A stretch of 64,000 bases of DNA, from NCBI RefSeq assembly GCF_007752135.1, contig NZ_CP036298.1, positions 1,984,001-2,048,000 on the forward strand, given 5' to 3'. This DNA comes from Aureliella helgolandensis. GTDB lineage: Bacteria > Planctomycetota > Planctomycetia > Pirellulales > Pirellulaceae. The first letter of the stretch is position 1. Each line of letters starts with the position of its first letter. Shown piece after piece: positions 56,309-64,000 of this stretch. A program made the translations under genes and the position numbers. The notes under the pieces were generated by a model that was not told the origin of the DNA, searched no databases, and was given only the letters and a program-made list of their open reading frames with translations.

Positions 56309-57288
56309 ATCAGGCAATCACGATTGACGGTGTTACCAAGCGATTTGGGCGCAACGCGGTTCTGAACGATGTCTCCTTGGAGGTTCCCACGGGGGTGGTG
56401 TTCGCCCTGCTCGGTGAAAACGGAGCAGGTAAGAGTACCCTCATTCGCGGCATGTTGGGCTATCACGCATTCGATCACGGCAAGGTTTCCGTCTGCGGAG
56501 TCAATCCCGCGGCCGATCCGCTATCGGTTCGACGTTTAGTAGGCTACGTATCCGATGCCCCAGGATTGTACGAATGGATGACCGTCGCCCAGACCGGTTG
56601 GTATGCTGCGGGATTTTATCCGCCTGGCTTTCTCCGCGCCTATGACACGTTGACTGCAGATTTCCAGTTGCCGCAGTCGGCCAAAATCCGCGATTTGTCG
56701 AAGGGGATGCGGGCCAAAGTGGCGTTGTCGCTGGCCATGGCCTTCGACCCACAACTGCTGATCCTCGACGAGCCCACTTCCGGACTCGACCCGCTCGTTC
56801 GCCGATCCTTCTTGGAAAGTATGATTGACCGCGCTGCGGCTGGACAGACCGTGTTCCTGAGCTCGCATCAAATCAACGAGGTGGAACGCGTGGCCGATTG
56901 GGTGGCCATCCTGCACCATGGCAAGCTCCAAGTCGTTGCGTCACTCGATGAACTGAAGGAAAGCGTCACGCACCTCAGTTTTTCCGTCCGCGACTCCTTG
57001 CTGGCCTTACCTCCGTCCGTTGATCAACTGGAGTTCATTTCACAGTCGTTGCGCGGTCGTTCCTATTCCATTTTGGCTCGCGGTTGTACTCCTGCGGTGC
57101 TCGAAGCCCTGCGACATGACGAGAATCTATTTGATATCAAAGCGGTGCGTCCGAGTTTAGAAGAATTGTATATCGGTTACATGGCACCTCCGGCAGACAC
57201 GCCGCCGAGTGCTTATAGCCGAGAAAGTCTTCACTACCGCCCCCGCCGAGATGCGACAGCAACGCAAGAGTCCGCAGAGCGTCACTAA
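56305..57288 (+). CDS. ABC transporter ATP-binding protein
   Basis: The 327-residue protein has Walker A GENGAGKST (about 38-46), a signature motif in degenerate form (DLSKGMRAKVALSLA), Walker B LLILDEPTSGLDPL and the H-loop LSSHQ, all in order. This is the CcmA/drug- or lipid-exporter type with a C-terminal dimerisation-like extension. It works with the permease encoded by the next gene. The substrate is unknown. In YtrA-type operons the transporter is often induced by cell-envelope stress, which is inference here. Confidence 0.95.
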   Translation: MNQAITIDGVTKRFGRNAVLNDVSLEVPTGVVFALLGENGAGKSTLIRGMLGYHAFDHGKVSVCGVNPAADPLSVRRLVGYVSDAPGLYEWMTVAQTGWYAAGFYPPGFLRAYDTLTADFQLPQSAKIRDLSKGMRAKVALSLAMAFDPQLLILDEPTSGLDPLVRRSFLESMIDRAAAGQTVFLSSHQINEVERVADWVAILHHGKLQVVASLDELKESVTHLSFSVRDSLLALPPSVDQLEFISQSLRGRSYSILARGCTPAVLEALRHDENLFDIKAVRPSLEELYIGYMAPPADTPPSAYSRESLHYRPRRDATATQESAERH

Positions 57289-57657
57289 ACTTCACCCTTC
57301 CGCCGGATGGAGGGGCGGAATGGTAACCCACAGCCTGGCGACTTGTTGAAATCGTAACCCGCTGCGTGAGCAAGGAAGAGTGGTCGCCGCTATAGGTGGA
57401 TTGAGGTGCTGCCTTCGCGGTAGAACTGAAAAAGCTCGTCGATTGACAAGCCGTTGAGCAAGGTAGGGAACGGTACCGCTGCAGGGGGCTGGTAGGTAGC
57501 TCCCCAGCAAAACAAAGGACCCCATGAAATCATCCTTCCGCTTGCGGGAGGGGCGGCCAATCAGGGCTCCCCGGGCGGCATGCTACGAATAAGAGAATTC
57601 CACCTGCGACATCAATTTGAAACTCCTCGTCCAACTCATTGACTTGGTGAATGAACC
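57289..57657. other. Spacer inside the ABC operon with a hairpin and a dispersed repeat
   Basis: About 370 bases separate the ATPase and permease genes, unusually long for such an operon. A short hairpin (TTCCGCC with GGCGGAA) lies at about 57299-57320. At 57342-57380 is the second copy of the dispersed repeat also found at 12693. No gene is seen. Confidence 0.5.
57342..57380 (+). repeat. Dispersed short repeat, copy 2
   Basis: It shares TTGTTGAAAT and GCGTGAGCAAGGAA with 12693-12731 at the same spacing. It lies inside the ABC operon spacer. Confidence 0.5.
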
Positions 57658-60198
57658 ATGAACATAGCTAATCCAACTATACTTGAGATCGTTGCTCGTC
57701 CGCGTCCCTCTGCAACCAGCGCCTTGTTATGGAAAGATGTCCAACAGGTTCGCGACTTGACGGTGGCCACTATAGCGGGCCTTTGTGGATTGCAGCTGGT
57801 CTTGGCCGCAGCCGGATTATGGTTGGTTCCCATCCATGAGCGCCAGGGGTTTTTGGGAGGAACTTTTTCCTTTCCTGCGCTCGGACCTTTCCTAGCGGCG
57901 CTCGGATGCATCGGCATGCTGCTGGGGCATGAACGGCAATCGCGATCTTGGAACTGGTCGAGTAGCTTGCCCATTTCCTGGTCGGCCAGTTTGGCAAGTA
58001 AGTTGCTAGTGACCTTGACGGTTTGCCTCCTGATTCTACTCGCGTTGAGCATTGTGCCGGCGAGTCTCTTGGCGACCGGCGCGATTGAAGTCCAGCTTCA
58101 AGCGGCACCCGACTCGCTGCAGATCTATTCGGCAATTTACGCCGGTGGTTTGGCTTTGCTAGTCTTCTTCGAATTTCTTTTTACCTGCTGTGCAACCGTC
58201 CTGTTCTTTCAAAACACGCTTACGGGACTTGTCGTGGGAGCGATTGCTGTAACTTCTACGCACGTCGGTTTGCTAGGGGCCTCGGAGATATTTAAGTTGC
58301 GTTCAATGGACTCCTTGGTTAGTCAGGGCTGGTACAACTATTTTCTGGCTGCCGCCATTGCGGTGTTCGCTGGCATGGCGACACTCCTACTCTACCGTTG
58401 GCGCTGGACGACCGGGCAAACGTGGTCCTTTAGCTTCGGCAACACTGTGCAAGACGAGAGGGAGGCGGGAGCGTTTTTCATACGCACCCAAGCCTTTGCT
58501 CCCACACTTCGCCGCTCACTGTTGGTGCATGCACTGTTCAATTCGTTCTACTTGCGAATTTTCATTTTGCTCGGAGCTTTGCTGTTGAGCCTGCTGGCGA
58601 ATGCAAATTCAGACTCGACCGACTTGGGGGTCATTGCGATCCTGACCATCGGGCTGCTCGGTGTCACCACTTTCGAAGGAGATCAAACGCTGGAGCGGTA
58701 TCGCTTTCTGGCAGATCGAGGCATTTCACCACGTAAACTCGTTTCCAGCCGCTTGCTAGTCAGCGGAGGGATCGCACTTGTCGTTTTACTCACACTCTTC
58801 GTTTTCTTTCGGATTGGGTCAGCAAAGAGCAATGTGCCCGTCCTTGTTTTCTTAGTCCCCTGCTGGATCGCATTCGGAGTAGCCGCACTGACCTCACTTT
58901 GTGTCCGGCAGACCATCGTGGCGATTACGTTGTGCGCTGTGATGCTTGGCTTGGGAGCTGTAGTTACAACAACGATTATCCAAGTGGACGGGCCCACCAG
59001 TCTGTTCCTTCTCTCCCGCCAGTTGGTTGCGCCAGCGATGCTTGGGGGGGCACTGTGTGGATGCATTCCGATCATCGGAATCTACTGGCTGGCTAGGCGT
59101 TGGCTCACCAGCGACGGCGCGCGACTGACTCAACACTATTGGTGGTTAGCCGGTATTGCGGTGTTGGCTCCCATCTGCTTGGCTTGTTGCTTTTCCTTCC
59201 TGGGGGTTCGAAATGCGCCCTGGGCAGGAATGTCGGACGCAGAGTATGCGCAGTATCAAGCAAGGTTGGCCCAACGCCCCGATTTAGAGCTGGCTCCACC
59301 CGTCTTCGATAATCGGCTGAGGATCCGCTCGTATTCTCCAGCGGCAAGTGAGATTCATTGGCTCGCCTCGTCGTTTCGGCAGAACTCAGGGGCGCCCCGC
59401 ATCCAGAATGAGCTGCACTCGTGGCTCGACCAAACCAGCCGCTATCTCACCCAAGATGGAACGCAACCATTAGCCACGGGGCTCGCAGAGCTCGCAACTA
59501 GTTTAGAGGATCTGGAAAAGCGTCTAGAAACGCCTACCAAACCCCAATCATCGCAATTATGGTCCAGCTCGAAGCTGGATGAGCTGAATGCGCTGCTGGA
59601 AACGACTGCCGTTCTTGGCAAATGGGCATGTGTGCGCGGCGACACCGAATTGGCCTACAGAGCTTGGGAGGACAACCTGCACCTTCAACGCTATGCAAGC
59701 CAGAATTTAGCAGTGGCCACCGCCAGCGGCCGCGCAACTTCGATGGAAATTCTGGCAACTCTTTCGGATACTGAGATTGAAACGTTGGGTGGTCCGGACG
59801 TCTTCGCAGCGCTCATTCCTCCAGAGTCTAACGAACGCGATGCGGCCATTGAAACACTGCGTCTAGGCGCCGAAGCTCAAAGGAGAATTTTGCGGCGAAC
59901 CCCTCCGCTGGGAGCACCCACGCCGCACGACCGCGCGGAGGCTGAGCAGCCCTCACTGCCAATCCAATTGAGTGGGCTTGCCCCACGCCCTCTCTCCAGT
60001 TATTTCCCACCACTGCGTTGGCACGCAGAGCGGCAACTAGCTCAATTGGTTGCCGATCAACTCGAAACAGTGCGAATGCAGATTCCCGATTATTTGACGC
60101 ACGCAAGTCGCAGTCCTCTGGTGCTTAAGCTCTACAATCTGAAGCAAGCCCAGGAGCATTCGGATATGCCTATCCAGTCTGAGCTACCTGCCGAATAG
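57658..60198 (+). CDS. ABC transporter permease with large C-terminal region
   Basis: The 846-residue protein has about twelve membrane spans in the first 520 residues (for example LVLAAAGLWLVP, LIAILTIGLLGVTTF, LVVLLTLFVFF). A hydrophilic region of about 320 residues follows. The fold resembles ABC-2 type or YtrC/YtrD-like permeases. The C-terminal part has no signature I recognise. It is the likely membrane partner of the upstream ATPase, though a 370-base spacer separates them. The 3' end overlaps the convergent aminotransferase gene by 29 bases. Confidence 0.85.
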   Translation: MNIANPTILEIVARPRPSATSALLWKDVQQVRDLTVATIAGLCGLQLVLAAAGLWLVPIHERQGFLGGTFSFPALGPFLAALGCIGMLLGHERQSRSWNWSSSLPISWSASLASKLLVTLTVCLLILLALSIVPASLLATGAIEVQLQAAPDSLQIYSAIYAGGLALLVFFEFLFTCCATVLFFQNTLTGLVVGAIAVTSTHVGLLGASEIFKLRSMDSLVSQGWYNYFLAAAIAVFAGMATLLLYRWRWTTGQTWSFSFGNTVQDEREAGAFFIRTQAFAPTLRRSLLVHALFNSFYLRIFILLGALLLSLLANANSDSTDLGVIAILTIGLLGVTTFEGDQTLERYRFLADRGISPRKLVSSRLLVSGGIALVVLLTLFVFFRIGSAKSNVPVLVFLVPCWIAFGVAALTSLCVRQTIVAITLCAVMLGLGAVVTTTIIQVDGPTSLFLLSRQLVAPAMLGGALCGCIPIIGIYWLARRWLTSDGARLTQHYWWLAGIAVLAPICLACCFSFLGVRNAPWAGMSDAEYAQYQARLAQRPDLELAPPVFDNRLRIRSYSPAASEIHWLASSFRQNSGAPRIQNELHSWLDQTSRYLTQDGTQPLATGLAELATSLEDLEKRLETPTKPQSSQLWSSSKLDELNALLETTAVLGKWACVRGDTELAYRAWEDNLHLQRYASQNLAVATASGRATSMEILATLSDTEIETLGGPDVFAALIPPESNERDAAIETLRLGAEAQRRILRRTPPLGAPTPHDRAEAEQPSLPIQLSGLAPRPLSSYFPPLRWHAERQLAQLVADQLETVRMQIPDYLTHASRSPLVLKLYNLKQAQEHSDMPIQSELPAE

Positions 60199-61465
60199 CC
60201 GCTGCTAGTCGTTCAATCCCCAGGCGGATTCCCGCCGGATTTTGCACTCCGAAACTTAGGCGAATCGTGTTGAGAGCGATCGGTTCCCCTTCGGTGGGGT
60301 AGCAATAATATCCAGGCACATACAAGACGCCTTGCTCCATGGCGCACCGCCACAGTGGGCTGCCCTCGGAGGCATCGATATGCTCTGGCAAGGTGAGCCA
60401 CACATACAATCCTCCCGCTGGCTTGTGCCAAACGACATCCGGCGTTTCCCCCAGTTCGGCGTCGAGCGCGTCGAGCATGGCGTCGAGTTTGACCCGATAG
60501 CCTGCGCGAATGACTGGCAGGTGCGAGTCGATTTCTCCAGAGGTGAGCACATCATTCATCAGGACTTGAGCGAAGTGGGGCGAGCCAAAGTCGATGTTGG
60601 ACTTCATTTCCAGCAGCGTTGGCGCAAGCGATTCGGGCACGACGCCCCAGCCCACGCGAATGCCCGGTGAGTAGGACTTAGAGAACGTGCCGGCCTCGAT
60701 CACAAACTCACTAGCATCGTCGGCTAGGGCTAACAGAGGGGGCAGGTCCTCGCCCTCATAGCGGAGTTCTTGGTAGGCGCAGTCGGATAACAGGTGGATG
60801 GGCCCCTGCTCGGCTCTCCAGCGACGCACTACTTCCAACAGCTGCTCACGGCGCTCGAGCGACAGGGTGCTACCAGCCGGATTGTCAAAATCGGTTACGG
60901 TGTAAATCAGTTTCACGCGATGGGCGTCTCCGGCAGCAGCAATTCTCTGCAGTTGCTCCTGCAGTGCATCGATACTCATTCCGAATTCATCGGAAGAGAC
61001 ACCTACAATTCTGGCATCGACGCCCTTGAGCGTGCCCATGAAGACAAAGTAGGTTGGAGCAGCTGCAAGGACGATATCGCCTGGATCGAGCAGGGCTTCT
61101 GCGACCAAGTGCAGGAATTGATTGCTGCCAGCGGTGACGATCATGCGTTCCGGATCGGGGCGGCCGGCTGGGAATCTACGGTAGTTCCATTCCGCTATAT
61201 TGGCGCGCAGAATACCGCTGCCTGCCGTCATGTCGTATTGCAGCGCTTTGCGAAGAAGCTCGGGTTGATCGGCCAATCGACGCAGGGCTGCGGCGGTCGT
61301 CTCGCATGGCAGCGTATCGTTGTCCACGAAGCCAGCAGCCAAAGAAACGAGATTGGGGTGCTTCAGTGCCAACGCCATGAGCCGCCCAATGGGCTGGCCA
61401 CTCGACATGCCTGCCCGACGACTTAACGTTGATGTACGATTCGGTTCAGAAACGGTATGTCCCAT
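60170..61465 (-). CDS. PLP-dependent aminotransferase (class I/II, LysN/2-aminoadipate type)
   Basis: The product is about 431 residues. It has LVSLAAGFVDNDTLPCE, the substrate-binding QYDMTAGSGILRANIAEW, the cofactor region VTAGSNQFLHLVAEALLDPGD and IYTVTDFDNPAGSTLS. The PLP-binding lysine is in GTFSKSYSPGIRVGW (about residue 266), and VWLTLPEH follows. The layout fits the MocR-like aminotransferase domain standing alone, as in 2-aminoadipate or aromatic aminotransferases. No helix-turn-helix domain is fused. The frame extends to 61519; ATG 61465 is the better start, with 61408 as another possibility. Confidence 0.9.
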   Translation of the reverse strand: MGHTVSEPNRTSTLSRRAGMSSGQPIGRLMALALKHPNLVSLAAGFVDNDTLPCETTAAALRRLADQPELLRKALQYDMTAGSGILRANIAEWNYRRFPAGRPDPERMIVTAGSNQFLHLVAEALLDPGDIVLAAAPTYFVFMGTLKGVDARIVGVSSDEFGMSIDALQEQLQRIAAAGDAHRVKLIYTVTDFDNPAGSTLSLERREQLLEVVRRWRAEQGPIHLLSDCAYQELRYEGEDLPPLLALADDASEFVIEAGTFSKSYSPGIRVGWGVVPESLAPTLLEMKSNIDFGSPHFAQVLMNDVLTSGEIDSHLPVIRAGYRVKLDAMLDALDAELGETPDVVWHKPAGGLYVWLTLPEHIDASEGSPLWRCAMEQGVLYVPGYYCYPTEGEPIALNTIRLSFGVQNPAGIRLGIERLAAAIRQVAQTG

Positions 61466-62111
61466 CTCAAACTTGTCCAATGCATGAAATTTCGCGCTCA
61501 GTATTTTGGAGGCACTCAAGGAAAAAATGTGTCCGCCACTTATTTACCTGTACAGCCCTCCCCGTTCGCCGACCAACTATCTCGGTGCCCGTCGCGTCCC
61601 TCCGGTCAGCTAGAAGGTGCAACACAACTCTGTCTGAGCGGGCATGAATAATCCAGGCTAGTGCTTTGTCCACATGTGAGTTTAGGGTTGCCCAGGAAAA
61701 GGTGTCCGACACCAAAAGTGCGAAGCACCCGAAGGGCCGTTGCGGCTTTGGGTGTCGGACACCTTTTCCCAATGCATGCCGTATCCCAAATGCTAAGTTG
61801 GCCAAAGCACTAGTGCGACACGCGGGATGCCGCTGGGGTTCAAGCCCTTCGCATTAGAATCCTTGCGTCGAGACTGGAATAGCGGTGCGGCTGGTTAAAT
61901 CCCCAGTGGCGGAATGATCTTGGAGGCAACCAAGGCAATTTACGCAGTCAGCGACCTACTTTGGGGAGAGTCACGGTAGGTACCGACAGCGTGCGATAGG
62001 CCGACAGCGGGGGGCTCCATGCCTCCCTGCCCCATTTCTAGTCAATTCTGGCTACAATGGGGCTGACTCGCAAAACCAACTACTCAAATCATCTTTTCTG
62101 ACTGAAATGGA
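61466..62111. other. Spacer containing MITE-like element copy 1
   Basis: About 645 bases between the aminotransferase and ricT genes. The element at 61658-61813 accounts for a quarter of it. No other gene was recognised. Confidence 0.5.
61658..61813 (+). repeat. MITE/REP-like element, copy 1
   Basis: The 156-base element has perfect 11-base terminal inverted repeats (CTAGTGCTTTG and CAAAGCACTAG) and inner palindromes GGTGTCCGACACC and GGTGTCGGACACC around a core of about 45 bases. Its central portion is nearly identical to the reverse complement of the copy at 63413-63547. It encodes nothing, so it would need a transposase in trans. Confidence 0.75.
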
Positions 62112-63002
62112 ATGGCAAGTTACGTAGTACGCTGTGGCACGATGCGCACATTGCACGTAATGCAGGCTCGGCTGTCCTATGCGCGAGGCATGCGAGTCAT
62201 TGCGCGCACCGCCCGCGGGTTAGAGGCTGGCGAAGTACTGAGCGAGGCGGATGAGCGGGTCTTGAAGCAAATGGATAGTCCTCCTGGAGGCACGATTCAA
62301 CGCGAGATGACGGAAGAGGACGAAAGTGAGCTGGCGCATCTCGCTGCCAAGAGTGTCGAAGAGGCGGACAAGTGCTTTGAGGCCATCCAAGCACTTGAGC
62401 TTCCCATGGATTTGGTCGACATTGAACGGATTTTTGGTGGTGAACGCATGGTGATCTACTACCTTTCCGAAAGTCGAGTCGATTTTCGGGAGCTGGTCAA
62501 ACGCTTGGCAAATGAGTTTCAAACTCGCGTCGAGATGCGACAAATTGGGGTTCGCGACGAAGCCAAATTACTAGCCGACTATGGCGACTGCGGAAAGCCG
62601 GTGTGCTGCAATACGCACTTGATGAAAATGCCCCCAGTCTCTATGAAGATGGCCAAGCTACAGAAGGCGACGTTGGATCCCAACAAGATCTCGGGGCGAT
62701 GCGGAAGACTCAAATGCTGCTTGCGATACGAGTATGATATTTACGAAGAACACCGAAAAATGCTCCCCAAGATCGGGGTGGACGTGGTGACGGCCAATGG
62801 GCGAGGAAGGGTTTTGAATCAGGAGCTCCTGTCAAGACAATTGCTGGTTCAAATGGAAGACAACCGACGCTTGATGGTCCATGCCGACGATGTTCTCTCG
62901 GTAATCAAACGACCCAAAACAGGCAGCTCCTCTAGCTCCGTAAATCCCCAAGTCGAGCTTCAAGAAAAAAATAAAGACCGCCATTCAGCGGATAACGAAT
63001 AA
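62112..63002 (+). CDS. ricT: RicT/YaaT-like PSP1-domain protein
   Basis: The 296-residue protein has the PSP1 domain (VVRCGTMRTLHVMQAR, DIERIFGGERMVIYYLSESRVDFRELVKRLANEF). Its conserved cysteines occur in DYGDCGKPVCCNTHL and GRCGRLKCCLRYEYD (about 158-210). In Bacillus, YaaT/RicT is part of the Ric (Y) complex with two [4Fe-4S] clusters and affects RNase Y activity and phosphorelay. These Cys motifs are the sequence basis for the call. The C terminus is a variable, charged tail. It lies 15 bases before the Minf_1886 gene, so the pair is probably one operon. Confidence 0.9.
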   Translation: MASYVVRCGTMRTLHVMQARLSYARGMRVIARTARGLEAGEVLSEADERVLKQMDSPPGGTIQREMTEEDESELAHLAAKSVEEADKCFEAIQALELPMDLVDIERIFGGERMVIYYLSESRVDFRELVKRLANEFQTRVEMRQIGVRDEAKLLADYGDCGKPVCCNTHLMKMPPVSMKMAKLQKATLDPNKISGRCGRLKCCLRYEYDIYEEHRKMLPKIGVDVVTANGRGRVLNQELLSRQLLVQMEDNRRLMVHADDVLSVIKRPKTGSSSSSVNPQVELQEKNKDRHSADNE

Positions 63003-63017
63003 GCGAGTGAGCCAAGC

Positions 63018-63416
63018 GTGACTGAAAAAATCCACCCAATCGTCGAACTACTCCAACAAGATCAACGCTTTCATATCGAGGCCTACCAATTTGTCCGCGA
63101 GGCACTCTCCTATGCGCAAGAAATCCTAAAAATGCCGACGGCCGGAGAGGAGGGCGAGCACCATTTGACCGGCCAACAGTTGTGCGAAGCAATTCGTCAG
63201 TATTGTGTCGAACAGTATGGGTTCATGGCAAAAACGGTTCTCAATAGCTGGGGCGTGCACTCGACCAGCGATTTTGGTGAGATCGTATACAATCTGATCC
63301 GTATCAAGCACATGAAAAAATCGGATTCCGATCGACGCGAGGACTTCAACGACGTCTACGATTTTGCGGGCGCCTTTGAACCGATTTTCGAATTGGCCGG
63401 TAAAGACGAAGACTAG
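63018..63416 (+). CDS. Minf_1886 family protein
   Basis: The 132-residue protein is typical of the Minf_1886 family (TIGR04138). It shows HIEAYQFVREALSYAQEIL, LCEAIRQYCVEQYGFMAKTVLNSWGV and FGEIVYNLIRIKHMKKSDSDRREDFNDVYDF. The family occurs mainly in Planctomycetes, Verrucomicrobia and relatives, and its function is unknown. The start is GTG, 15 bases after ricT. The TAG stop codon falls inside the first bases of the MITE-like element at 63413, so an insertion may have changed the original C terminus. Confidence 0.9.
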   Translation: MTEKIHPIVELLQQDQRFHIEAYQFVREALSYAQEILKMPTAGEEGEHHLTGQQLCEAIRQYCVEQYGFMAKTVLNSWGVHSTSDFGEIVYNLIRIKHMKKSDSDRREDFNDVYDFAGAFEPIFELAGKDED

Positions 63417-63547
63417 TGCATTGTCAAAGCTTAATTTTCGGGTTGCCCGGGAAAAGGTGTCCGACACCAAAAGCCGGAACGGCCCTTCGGGTGCTTTGCA
63501 CTTTTGGTGTCGGACACGAATGGCACTTAATCGGCCTAAGGTACTGG
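63413..63547 (-). repeat. MITE/REP-like element, copy 2 (inverted relative to copy 1)
   Basis: The reverse complement of this segment matches copy 1 closely over the roughly 60-base core between its GGTGTCCGACACC-type palindromes, and more weakly toward the ends. It begins with CTAGTGCATTG, whose TAG is the stop codon of the Minf_1886 gene. Copies 1 and 2 bracket ricT and the Minf_1886 gene in opposite orientations. Confidence 0.7.
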
Positions 63548-63577
63548 TGCTTCTAGAGTTAAGTTCGATTGACAGCA

Positions 63578-63645
63578 GGGGGCTTCACTTGCGATGAGTT
63601 TGGGTAATCTTACCTCCCGAACACACCAAGCAAGGAAGCCCCCGT
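63578..63645 (+). promoter_or_regulatory. Inverted repeat that can mask the transposase ribosome site
   Basis: GGGGGCTTCACTTGC (63578-63592) can pair with GCAAGGAAGCCCCC (63632-63645), which contains the ribosome site AAGGAA and ends directly before the GTG start. Such stems are known in insertion sequences to prevent translation of read-through transcripts. Seen by inspection; folding not computed. Confidence 0.6.
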
Positions 63646-64000
63646 GTGCCATCATCCGTTTGATTCGTTCCGCTGTCGAGTCCAACATGCGCGCCAACAC
63701 GGCGATCTTTACTTCGCCGCCTTGATCTCCAAAGAGACTATCGCGTCAGTCTTTGGCAATGCAAGTGCCATTCTCGATTCGGCCAGAGTTTACAACACAT
63801 CGGTCACGCTGTGGGTCTTCCTCTCGCAAGTCATGAGCATCCACCACGGCTGCGTCTCTGCGGTCGCCAAGCTGATCACCCATCGAGTCGCCAACAACCA
63901 AACTGCTTGCTCTGCCGAAACCGGTGCTTACTGCATTGCTCGAGACAAAATCGACGAGCAATCCATGCAACGTCTTGTGACGGCCAGCGGACTTGCGATT
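63646..64000 (+). CDS. IS4-family transposase, N-terminal part (cut by window end)
   Basis: A frame open for 118 codons to the window edge starts with GTG after AAGGAAG. It includes FDSFRCRVQHARQHGDLYF, VTLWVFLSQVMS, SAVAKLITHRVANN and SAETGAYCIARDKI, matching the N-terminal region of planctomycete IS4-type DDE transposases. The catalytic Asp/Glu residues lie beyond the window, so activity cannot be judged. No frameshift is seen in the visible part. Confidence 0.8.

Larger units (their letters stand above)
63578..64000 (+). mobile_element. IS4-family insertion sequence, left part only
   Basis: The transposase gene and its leader stem belong to one insertion sequence that runs past the window edge. 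The left boundary is not defined by a visible inverted repeat, so the given start is the first base of the stem-loop and the true end may lie some tens of bases earlier. It sits immediately next to the MITE-like copy 2. Confidence 0.65.

Noticed and set aside
1-64000. tRNA genes, rRNA genes and CRISPR arrays
   Set aside because: No cloverleaf-type sequence, rRNA-like stretch or regular repeat-spacer pattern was seen on reading; a tRNA scan was not possible.

Overview
The window looks like a chromosomal segment of a planctomycete, most likely of the Pirellulaceae (Rhodopirellula/Blastopirellula relatives). The evidence is gene content: a DUF1559 pseudopilin-like protein with an adjacent small lipoprotein, three formylglycine sulfatases, a proline-rich squalene-cyclase-repeat protein, a Minf_1886-family protein, a RicT/YaaT homologue, a two-FAS1 secreted protein, several GTG starts and long untranslated spacers. 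No rRNA, tRNA or CRISPR array was seen.

Layout. 1-9.7 kb: a very large secreted YVTN-propeller/phosphoesterase/GDPD fusion, a calcineurin-like metallophosphoesterase, a PH-domain membrane protein with a MscS-type channel, and an alpha/beta hydrolase. 10.4-12.4 kb: a two-gene oxidoreductase operon (MDR quinone reductase-like and NmrA-like). 12.9-18.2 kb: a sulfatase, a PQQ-propeller protein and a FAS1 protein. 19.1-30.0 kb: the most interesting region, a probable stress- or light-responsive membrane-lipid modification cluster. It holds a divergent sigma-70 factor and CarH/LitR-like MerR regulator, a lipid operon (DUF1295, acyl desaturase, FAD amine-oxidase-like protein, DUF1365, cyclopropane-fatty-acid synthase), a second divergent CFA-like methyltransferase, a SpoIIE-type phosphatase and an SDR. 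30.1-36.2 kb: carB, a Nudix hydrolase and an iduronate-sulfatase-like protein. 36.8-45.5 kb: a cellulose/exopolysaccharide locus with a TPR plus beta-barrel protein, a BcsA-like synthase fused to PilZ and TPR domains, and a GH5 glucanase. 45.7-55.7 kb: a small membrane protein, a third sulfatase, the squalene-cyclase-repeat protein, a Baeyer-Villiger-type monooxygenase, the DUF1559/lipoprotein pair and a UbiD-family decarboxylase. 55.9-60.2 kb: a YtrA-type GntR/ABC exporter operon. 60.2-64 kb: an aminotransferase, ricT and the Minf_1886 gene, bracketed by two inverted copies of a MITE-like element, then the start of an IS4-family insertion sequence cut by the window edge.

The best candidate for an undescribed system is the 19-30 kb cluster. 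Its regulator has the CarH architecture but lacks the cobalt-ligating histidine (DxYxxG in place of DxHxxG) and has Glu-Arg in place of Glu-His in the Wx9EH motif. A repeated direct-repeat motif, CRTKCA-N3-CGTKCA, lies in the divergent promoter region. The lipid genes resemble the set found in alphaproteobacterial singlet-oxygen regulons and gammaproteobacterial LitR regulons. The second candidate is the glycosyltransferase-PilZ-PilZ-TM-TPR fusion, which may combine BcsA with a periplasmic BcsC/AlgK-like scaffold in one chain in a locus without a visible bcsB.
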